Below are positions 55,373 through 64,000 of a DNA stretch of 64,000 bases, piece after piece. The translations under genes and the position numbers were made by a program. Position 1 is the first letter of the stretch, and each line of letters starts with the position of its first letter. This DNA is from Klebsormidium nitens (Eukaryota; Streptophyta; Klebsormidiophyceae; Klebsormidiales; Klebsormidiaceae). The stretch lies in assembly GCA_000708835.1 (NCBI GenBank), contig DF237021.1:62001-126000 (forward strand), read 5' to 3'. The notes under the pieces were generated by a model, which saw only the letters and a program-made list of their open reading frames with translations, was not told where the DNA came from and did not search any database.

Positions 55373-58300
55373 CTACGGTATCGGCTCTTGAAGCAGCTGT
55401 TGCAGCCTCGACTCCTCCCGCTCTAGTTTCTTGTGCTGGGCCTTGTAATCGTTGTACGCGGCTTTCGCCGCAGCCATTTTCTGCTCCAGGTCCGCCACCT
55501 CCGCGTCCAACAGGACCTTTTGCGCCTCCAGCTTGGCTTGCATCTCCGTGATCTCCGCCGTGTATTGTTCCCGTTCCTCTGCAAATCAGCCAGCGAGGCC
55601 AATTTAGTGGCTCTGTCGGAGGAAATTTTGCAACAAAAGCCCCTGAAAAGGGCGTGGATACACCCGAGATATCTTCCAGCTCTCTTTTCCAACCAGTGGC
55701 TGATCTTGTCGACCAGTTTTCCGACAAGATGTGAGACCAAGGGCCTACTGATTTCAGGGGGCTGGCCTTTCAAGCTTTGGCGACGAGGGAAAACGATGAA
55801 AGGCTAGTGGTCGCGGTATGAGGACCCACTACTCACTTTCGCGCGACCGTCAGTGCTGCTCGCAATCGATCTCGTCGTGCGGGAGCTCTTGCTTCTGTCG
55901 CTTTTCCTTTTCCTTTTCTTTCTACAAGCAGCTTCAACGAATCTCCGTCCGTCTTTTGACTAGAAACGACAAAAGAATTCATCTCGCACCCGTCTCCGCT
56001 TGTTCCGAACCCGAAAAGCAGCTCTGTCTTGAATCTCGCTCTTTTTTGACGTGAAGAAGCAATGGACGGAGCAAGGGGCGCTTACGATCGATCTCGGCCT
56101 GCGGAAGTGCCATCCCGAGCTGCTTATACGCGTCGACCTTCTTCCGCATCTGCTCCAAGTTGGACTTTTTCACCTCGCCGACGCCTTTTTTCACCTCCTC
56201 CCACGCCTTCTTCTTCGCCTTCTTCACCTCGTCCACCGCTGCGGTGTAAATTGGCTCCCACGCGCCCCGCTTCTCTAGTTCTTGCTCGGCGATGTCGGAA
56301 AGGCTGGCCGCCGCTGCAGAGTGAGCGTTTATGACGCGGAGTGAGAAGGCTTAATTGCGTGCCTGTGAGAACGTAGCGCGCTTCCTTGATCGTCATCGAA
56401 GGTCTTACTCATACTGGTCACCCCGCGCCTTGGGAGGCTTGATCGAATGCAAGAGAGAACTTGGACATCCTTGCAAGAACGCCCTCCAAAACTTGCCTAC
56501 ACATCGTCAAACGAGGAGCTGAGCGGGATCGTCGGAATCACTTTGAGCAGATGCCCAGGGCAAAGCGCTGTACGCTGAAGAGTATGAAGGTAACTAGCTG
56601 ATTAACTTGTGATTTTTAGTTCCTGACCTGCAGTAAAAACAAGTTGCTGCTCAAAGCCGATTTGGCCATTGCTCCCTCGCATGCCGTCTTCATATCCAGC
56701 TTAATACCGCTGTTTTTTCCTTGAAGTCACTCCCGCAAGTCAAAATAGATCTTGTAGAATCCGACGAGTCTAAAGTCCCTCGCCTTGTCAAGCTCGGAAT
56801 CAACGAAGCGCCCACCTTGCAGCGCCTTCATTTCCTGCAGCGCCGCCGCTCGCGCCTCGCGCAGCCGCTCCGTGTCCTCGACCACCTGGATCTTTTGCGC
56901 CTCCTGGTCCGCACGCCGCTTCTCTAGTTGGCCTTCCAGCTCCTCCCGCTTTTTCCTGGCAGACTTAGAGCGGAGTGTCAGAACCCCTTAGAGTTCCGGA
57001 CTTTCAGCATCTTCGTCTCTGCTTATCCGGACGAAACTCTAGCTCGAATTGTGTTTCCACCCGCTTCTCTAGTTGGCCCTCCAGCTCCTTCCTCATCGTC
57101 CTGGAAACTAAACGAGCAGAGTGGTCAAATTCGGAGCGGTTCTGACCTTCTTAAAAATTCGGCTAGGAATGGAAGAAAGTCTTACTGCGCCTCCTGATCT
57201 GCGCGCACTTCTCTGGTTGGCCCTGCGGTTCATTCCGTTTTTGGCCTGACAAGCACACAGTGAAATTTTCGAGCAAGTCTTCGACGCTCAAACGTCTAAA
57301 GAAATTTGTGTCTGCAATTCTGGTTTATCTCACAGAAGGTTCAGCTCGAAACCCGTTTCCATTTCGTCATCTCATCCGTCTCCGCTTCTCAGTCGGCCCC
57401 ACCCGCTCCTCCTGCTTTCCCCTGGCAGGTGACTGCGCAGTGTTCAGATTCAGGATGCACTCTTCTAGCGCCTTGAAAGTCGGGGTTTCTGTCTCTTCAA
57501 GTCTGCTTCGCCTATGTAAACGTTGACCTCCGGACGCCTTGCCTCCTGATTCTCGTGCCGGCTTCTGACTCTCCAGTTCCTCCTTGTCTAGAACAGACAA
57601 AGTCAGGCGTTCGACTTTCGAGCACGACCGACCCCCTCGGAATTGAACCTTCAGTATTTTTGGGTCTGGCTTGTCTGGCTTATTGCGACCTGATTAAAAG
57701 CGCCCCGTCTTCTTAACCGCACCAATGAATGCGCTGAAAACGGAAAACGGGCAAGTGGACAACAGCTTTGCGGTCTCCGCGTGCCCACTTATAAGGTGTG
57801 CAGTGAGACCTTATAAGCGGACGCTGTGCATCTGAGGAGAGGAAAGAGAACAAAGACAACGATTGTGGAAAGGAAGAAACACTGGCCAAATCAGAACAAG
57901 TGTGCAGTTTCCGTGCGCCCACCTGTACGTCGCCAGCTTCTGCTCAAACGCCTGCGCCCATCCCCTCCGTTTCCGCTCCAGCTTGACTAGCTTCTTCCGG
58001 TATATGATGATCTCGAGCTGCTCCACAGTCATTGGCGCGGACTTGACCGGGGGCGGAGCGGGCGCCGCAGGAGGGGGCTCGTGGGAAACCTGTAAAGGAC
58101 AAAGTGACAGTGAGTCAATCACGTTGTAAAAGGAAATCTATTTCTATTTCTTTTATCGGTGTTCAAGCCAAGCCAACGGGGGAATGAAAGTGGGTGAAGT
58201 GTTGTCCTGAATTTTCCGTTGCACAAGCAGTTGGAAAGTAAGCAAAGCTGGACAGGGATTCCTGTTGGACGAGTTCCGCTAGAGTTGGGCGGAAGAGCGA

Positions 58301-61300
58301 AAGTTGTGAGGGTCAGACGAATGGGAAGGGAAAAAGCCTGTACAGGCGTTGAGACTCGATGAAGCGGTATATGAGTAGACTCAAAGACTATGATTGGTCG
58401 ACCTTTGGGGATTGGAGAACTTTATCCCAGGTTTCTGTGGTCGTTCTAATTGATTTGGAGACTCTCAGTTGAGCAGATCATAACGTGGAGTTACGTGTGA
58501 CCCGGGTTGCGGAGATTCACAACCCTGCACTCATTTGACAACTTTAAATGGCCAGAAGAGGATCTTGCCCGATCAGGAGCTCTAGAGCCCAATATTTTGA
58601 AGCCCGAGCCAAAGCATACTGGTTATTTTCACGAAAAGGACTGATTCTCAGATCAAAATGCATCCTGAGAAGAGGGCTTAATTCCAGCCAATCACAAGCG
58701 AGTGCTTCGCTCACCAGCACGTCCATTGGCGCTGCGGCCTCTTGTTGCGATTGTTGCGCAGTCCCTTCGGCTTGGCACGCCTCCTCGCCCAAGCTCTGGT
58801 CGGCGAAGAAGAGTGGCGAGCCAAAGGCGGGCCCGGCTTGCTCCGCAAAAGGTTCTGGCTGGGCTCCTGTAAGAAAGCAGCACGAAATGATAAGCTTCTT
58901 TCAGTAGATTCGCACTTCCAATCCAGCAGCCACTTGTTGTCATCCACACTTGTGCTAGCTGGGCTCCTGTAAGTAAGCAACATGAAATAGTAAGCTCCTT
59001 TGAGTAGATCCGCACTTGCAAAGCAGCAGCCTTGTGTGATGTGGACTCGTTTTCAGAAGCTTTTTGATGCAGACGCCGAGCAGCAGAGAGTCGGATCGGC
59101 AAGTCACGTTGTGCTGCGGGTCAACAGAGACTTTCGTGGCTGCATGATTCGCAAAGATGGTCGAACCGTACGTGTTATAGCATAAGGGAGTTGCTCATCA
59201 ATTGTTGACAGTACAGTTGCGGGAAAAAGAACGAGCTGATCGAAGAGAGCACTGTGCCTTCAGCAGACACTTCGGCTACAGGGGATCAAAGATAGACGCA
59301 AAGTACGCTAGTTGCAAATGACAACACCTGGACAACTCAGCTGCAAATTCCAGTCAAGTTAGGAGTTGGCGCTAAACCCGCGTACCTGTCGGAGTTTCTG
59401 CCGCGGCTTCAAGAGCGGCATTCAGAGCGTCCGTCGTGGCTTCTGGGGTCAGCAGGCGCGGCATCTGCAGTGAACAAAACATGAAATAATGATCGCTGCA
59501 GAGATAGTCATCGGTTGCCTGTCCCCAAGCTAACGTCCGTAAGGTCTGTTGCCGTTTTGCAGGGCAAGTAATCCAGGTACCACTTAGTAAAGCCGAGAGA
59601 AAAGCCTCGTAGTGTTCACGTGTCAAACGAATATGGTGACACGTAAGGAATGGAGCTCCAATCTTGCAGACGCGATTGCGAAGATCAAAGACAAGGAGTG
59701 GACTCCGTCTGAAAGCGCGCATGGATGGAGACCGACGCCAGCCCTGTTCCGACACCACCAATTTAGTGTGGGTTAGTGTGATTTATTGTGACTTACCCCA
59801 AGGAACAATTTGAGAACTAGTTGTATCTTGACTAGCCAATGAATTAGAATATGCTATGTTACCAAGCTTTTACGAATTGTGCCACCACAAAACGCAAACT
59901 TGGAACCACGGCCTTACCGGTTGCTCCACTGTCTCTTCTTCCGGATCTTCGCCGTCAACTTCCACCGAGAGTCCCGAGAGGCTCGGCTTGAGCTGGATCA
60001 CCCGGTTGACCAAATGGGGCTCCCCCTTTGCGGGCTTCTCGGGTAGGTCGTTCAGGCTCTTGCGCTTGCGCTTGGAGTCCGGTTCTGAAGACGAGATACA
60101 GAGGCGATTTGGGAGTGCCAAAACAGGCAAATCGGTCGAGCTCTTGGTAGTAGAGAAACGAAGGCTTTGCGCATGTGAATTACCAGACGAAAGAGCGAGA
60201 CACGAGGCATAAGAAGGAAGAGAAAGCTTTCAATAGAGGTGGGAAGAGACGATCAACCAGGAAGGAAATAGGGACCATGCCAGGCAGGGAAATGAACAGA
60301 TGAATAGCAATCGTCTTCAAAGCTGCGGAGTTCTTGAAGGGTGGCAATACAATTGCATGGTGATACACCCACGTCCAGAATTGGAACACGGGTAGACGTG
60401 CAAAGTACGTGACATCAAGATAGAGCAAGTTGAAGGCGAGGTCTTCATGAGCTGTGCACATGTCAGCAGATTAAGAGCAAGATCTTCGTGATCGTAAACG
60501 TACTCGCAGGACGAAGCAACGTAGAAAGATGTTGTCGCGTCGAGAGTAACATCTGGGCTAAAAACCGGAATGACCAATGTTAGGAGCAGACGTGATTGCT
60601 TGGTGGACGATTGCCTACCTTCTTCCCCAGACGGCCGGTGTTTTCTTTTCTTGATGGCCACGACGTCGTCTGTCTGAACCTGTAGCAACAACGGAGAACG
60701 GTGAGACGCCTTTTGGCTTTTCGATTCAAGGTGGGAAACTCTTCTCTTCTGGGCAGTCAAGTCTTCTCCTGCTTTTATCATGATCGAAGTGAGAAAGAGC
60801 GACTTGCAACGGGCTCGAATGAGAGGTCGCGAGATAGGTGCAGTCATTACTCTTTCAACGGAGGTGTGCTTTTGTTCTAAATCAATGTGGTTGCACATGA
60901 ATGTTGGACAGAGTCCGAAGAGAAGAGCCGAGTGATCAAGCACAACCCCATAAGCGAATTGAATTAGGATCTAAGTGGCTTCTTGTATTTGACTGACAGA
61001 CAATCCATCGGTAGTGTTGCCATGAAACAGGATTGTCTGCAAGTTTTTGATTCGGACCAGGCCATCTGCCTTCCCGAATTCCATTGAACACAGTTCCGCT
61101 CACCTGGCGGTTCTCCTTTTTAACTTTCTTTTCCCGAGGCCTGATTGGCACTCCCAGTTCGTCTGCAAGAAATTGTCACTGAACAGTCAGCTATGCGCAA
61201 GACCCGAGCATCTGCGAACGACGAGCAGATCCTACAATGCAACGCAAAAATACTAAAACCGTTTGTCTGGAACAAGGCAAGGCCTTGTCTTGGAGTACTG

Positions 61301-64000
61301 CCAGCGGGAAAATAATTGCGGAACGTCCAGCTAAACAATCCGCTCCTGATCCATTCAGTCCGCTCGTCCAATATCACAGACTCCTGCTGATTCGCAACAA
61401 GATTCCATTTGCCGGGCCGATTGCCGAAGCACCAATTGTACGCAAGAGAAGCTGGAATGATCAGAAGCCTCACCCAAGCCCGCAGCTTTTTGGTGCTTCG
61501 TCAGCTGTTCCCGTACGATCAGCACCAGTTCACCATTCAGCATCTGCATGCAAAGGGGCGAGGCGTCGTGAGTTGCAATCTGGCGGTCCTTGGAACTCAG
61601 ATTCGATGATCCTCAACCTCTTTTTCGGGGCTATGCAAGCCAGGAACAAAGGGAACTCGGAAACATTAAGAGCGTGCGAGTATTTTTCGGAAAACTAGCA
61701 TCCGAGCAAGTGTGGTGCGCATAAGGAGGGCCTAATCGTGCACTGGCGGCAATGCCCTGTTCTGGGGCGAACTGACACGGCTCTCTGAAGACCTCTTCAC
61801 CTTCCAACGTTCTGAAACCTGAAAGCTTGAGTTACAAGTACGTTCTTTCATCCCAAAACTCAGAAGTTCAAGCTCATCACCGTCGCCCCCTCACCCGCCG
61901 GCTCTTCGCCTCGTAGACCACCCCTTCCGTCATCACGAGCGTCACCAATGTCAGCAGCGAGTGCGGGAGCGCCTCCAGCTCCTCGGACCGCAGAAACGCG
62001 GGGAACTTGAGCACCCGCAGTTTCAGGCGCTTCAGCGACTTTTCGGGGGACTCGTCGCGCGCGCGCGCCTCGGCGAGGAGCCGCTTCTGCTGGTTGCGCC
62101 CCTCGGGCCCGCGCAGGCGCCACCCGATGGACGCCCAGTTCTCGGGGGACTTGAGGAACTCGTCCAGCATGTACTCCACGCTCTCGTCCTCCGCTTCTGG
62201 GTTAAGGAAGCGGGTTTGGGTTAGGTTATCAAAGCGTCACGATGGTCTGGTTGAGCGTTAAGAAACTAGTCCAGCATGTACTCCACGCTCTCGTCCCTCC
62301 GTTATTGGGTTAAGGAGCGGGTTCGGGTCAGGTTATCAAAGCGTCACGATGGTCTCGTTGAGCGTTAATGTTGATGAGTTCTCCAGCATGTACTCCACGC
62401 TCTCGTCCCTCCGTTTCTGGGTTAAGGAACGGGTTCGGGTCAGGTTACCAAAGCGTTATGACCTGGTTTTTTCACTTCCTGAATTGCTTCAACGTTAGGA
62501 ACTCGTCCAGCATGTGCCCAACGCTCTGGTCTCCGTTCTGAGTTGATTGTGAGTTTGGGTTGGATTACCAAGAGCGTTGCAATTGTTGGTTGAGTTTCAG
62601 GGTTGCGCTAACATGAGAAACTCGTCCAGCATGTACTCTACGCTCTCGTCCGCCGTTTCTGGGTAAAGGCAAGAATTTGACCCACATTATCAAAGCCACC
62701 ATGAGTTGAGTACCGTTCAAGGTTTGGTTTCAGAAGACGAGTCGCTTGTTTCTGACTTTAAAGACAGGTTTAGGTCTTGATTACGATGCTCTGCACGCCA
62801 GGATCGATTATTCCTTTGAAACAAGGATGCGCATGTTGAGCAGTAGTAGGACGCTCGTCTTCCGTTTCTGGATCATGACGAAGGTTGAGGACTGAATTGT
62901 GTAGAAGATTGGGGATGTGGGGGGCTGAAACTGGCCTAAACACGGGCTTCAAAACTGACAAGGGCCCTGCAAAAGCGCCTGGCCAAGGATGTCCCAAAAG
63001 CAGAGACTAACAGTGACGGCAGGAGTCGCTTTTGAACGTCAAGCCCTTCCGAGCATCCGTTTCAAATCGATCACGCACATCCCCAGCAGACATGGAGAAT
63101 CAAAACGCATCTCATCCTTACCCTCTTCGTCCTCCTCTTCTTCATATACTACGTTTTGCGGAGTGATGACGGCTCCTGCAGAAACGGAATGGTCATTAGT
63201 CTACTCGTGTAACCAATCAGGCGATGCTGATTGCCAAAGTGGAGCTCAACAGCAATCGCCAAGACCCAACAACCACACCCGTACGTGGAGCTTGTCAAGC
63301 ACAGCTCTATTTTGCCGAGAGCAAAAGTAGAAGCCTGCATACATTCTTGGACTACCGTGCAGGTTATTTGGCTCACACCTGTTACGAAGCTTGGACTTAC
63401 TATCTGAGCAGGTTGGTTCTTTGAGGATCTTGAACAAAGTGTTGCCTCACTTCGACAAGCTTTGGGTCGTGAAAGCAGTTGTCAGTCAGCGTGATTGAGG
63501 GTTTACCTTCGTCCTCTGTCTCTTCATCGGCTTGCTCTTGCTTGGAAAGACTGGCATTGGGGGCAGACTTCGCCTTCTTCCCCGGCGTCTTGGCCCTCTC
63601 AGCCTCAATTATGTCTGCATGGGCCAAAGAGAGACGCTTCCGTCAGATGGTTGCATGACCTACAACGACAACTGGATCTCAACAAGGTCTGTGCCATGAA
63701 TTAAGCGGCAACACAGAGGAAAGAAGGCCCAGGTGACCTGCACTTCGGATCGCAGCAGCAAGTAACAATTGCTTGTAAGGGGACTTGCTATACAAAGCCG
63801 TCTGACCATGAGGAACTGTTTGCTTTTGACTGAGGACCCAAGCTTTCGAGCTGGCAGATAGATGGGGGAAACATGGGAGGGGACCATGTCGTTAGAAGAA
63901 GGTGCTTAAGAAAACCCACCTCTAGTTGCGGGGATCCGGGCCTCAAAGTCCATGCACTTCTGTACTTCCCCCTCCGACAGGCCCAGCTCTTCTCGCAGAT
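55373..64000 (-). CDS. Nuclear-looking coiled-coil protein, family not recognised, 5' end missing
   Basis: Fourteen exons join in phase from the right edge: 64000-63920, 63614-63507, 63175-63122, 62196-61895, 61543-61474, 61162-61104, 60679-60619, 60084-59918, 59464-59386, 58866-58715, 58089-57923, 56955-56816, 56313-56086 and 55578-55373. About 623 residues are visible. Order: an acidic N-terminal part (EEEEDEE), a helical block with aromatic core (EYMLDEFLKSPENWASIGWR, LPHSLLTLVTLVMTEGVVYE), basic clusters that could be nuclear signals (RPREKKVKKENR, AIKKRKHRP, DSKRKRKSLND), an Ala/Pro/Gln-rich linker, and a long C-terminal coiled coil (EQLEIIIYRKKLVKLERKRR, REELEGQLEKRRADQEAQK, EQKMAAAKAAYNDYKAQHKK). 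I do not recognise the family. A nuclear scaffold role is inference. Three introns carry arrays of exon-edge copies. Confidence 0.75.
57059..57595 (-). repeat. Array of about four decayed copies of a 3' splice site and exon head
   Basis: The exon head at 56955 (CAG then GAAAAAGCGGGAGGAGCTGG, then AAGGCCAACTAGAGAAGCGG) recurs on the minus strand at about 57110-57059, 57240-57187, 57430-57375 and 57592-57530. Divergence tends to increase with distance from the exon. Each copy keeps a CAG or TAG acceptor-like end. All lie in the 967-bp intron upstream of that exon. Confidence 0.8.
58861..59033 (-). repeat. Tandem copy of a 3' splice site and exon edge
   Basis: TGGGCTCCTGTAAG(A/T)AAGC on the plus strand occurs at 58860 and again at about 58961, each followed by similar sequence ending CAGCAGCC(A)CTTGT. 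The near copy contains the real acceptor of exon 58866-58715. The far copy also retains TTACAG then GAGCCCAGC. Confidence 0.75.
62197..62890 (-). repeat. Array of four to five decaying copies of a 3' splice site and exon head
   Basis: The first about 45 bases of exon 62196-61895 plus about 60 bp of upstream intron recur as units starting near 62262, 62373, 62498 and 62616, with a weak copy near 62845. On the plus strand each shows GTCCAGCATGTACTCCACGC, then CTCTCGTCC, TCTGGGTTAAGG and GTTATCAAAGCGTCACGATG variants. Units are about 106-125 bp. The copies at about 62421 and 62660 keep the CCCAG acceptor; the one near 62320 has lost it. Confidence 0.9.

Noticed and set aside
61741-61820. Possible exon encoding VSERWKVKRSSESR in the coiled-coil gene
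   Set aside because: No good donor in the needed phase. The exon 61543-61474 has a strong acceptor and a GTGAGG donor, and fits the phases on both sides.
62156-62890. Regularly spaced repeats considered as a CRISPR-like or satellite array
   Set aside because: The units align to the adjoining exon and its intron end, decay progressively and lie in a eukaryotic intron, so tandem microduplication explains them.

Overview
This is an intron-rich nuclear segment from the green lineage. The gene set (a plastid polyphenol oxidase with a twin-arginine thylakoid signal, a MAP65 microtubule bundler, mitochondrial BCKDH E1-beta, eukaryotic GFAT) and the short GT-AG introns suggest a streptophyte alga or early-diverging plant. 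I lean to a Klebsormidium-like charophyte, but this is inference. All exon joins below were made by hand from splice consensus, reading phase and family similarity. They have not been checked against transcripts.

Layout. 200-2875 (-): 5' half of a polyphenol oxidase running off the left edge. 4428-10257 (-): 2-oxoisovalerate dehydrogenase E1 beta. 11071-19685 (+): MAP65/PRC1/Ase1. 21121-23260 (-) and 26451-28705 (-): two tandem BTB-domain paralogues (A and B). Between them lie a copy of the MAP65 3' end and a 300-bp MITE. 30161-33661 (-): RING, coiled-coil, seven-WD40 protein. 34971-43162 (+): glutamine-fructose-6-phosphate transaminase. 44445-50469 (+): unrecognised type I membrane protein. 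51730-54241 (+): third BTB paralogue (C) with an internal stop. 55373-64000 (-): unrecognised nuclear-looking coiled-coil protein whose 5' end is beyond the window. BCKDHB/MAP65 and RING-WD40/GFAT are divergent pairs with short shared upstream regions. The genes otherwise look like unrelated housekeeping loci, not a pathway cluster.

Two structural themes stand out. First, about 4 kb running from inside the last MAP65 exon through BTB gene A is repeated about 5.4 kb further on. This explains both the orphan MAP65 tail and BTB gene B. Second, at least nine places in three genes carry small tandem copies of an exon edge plus its adjoining splice site, left inside the neighbouring intron. Some are arrays of four or five decaying copies. 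One, in MAP65, is exactly 54 codons, free of stops, and has two usable acceptors. A perfect 74-bp spacer-less palindrome sits in an intron of BTB gene C.
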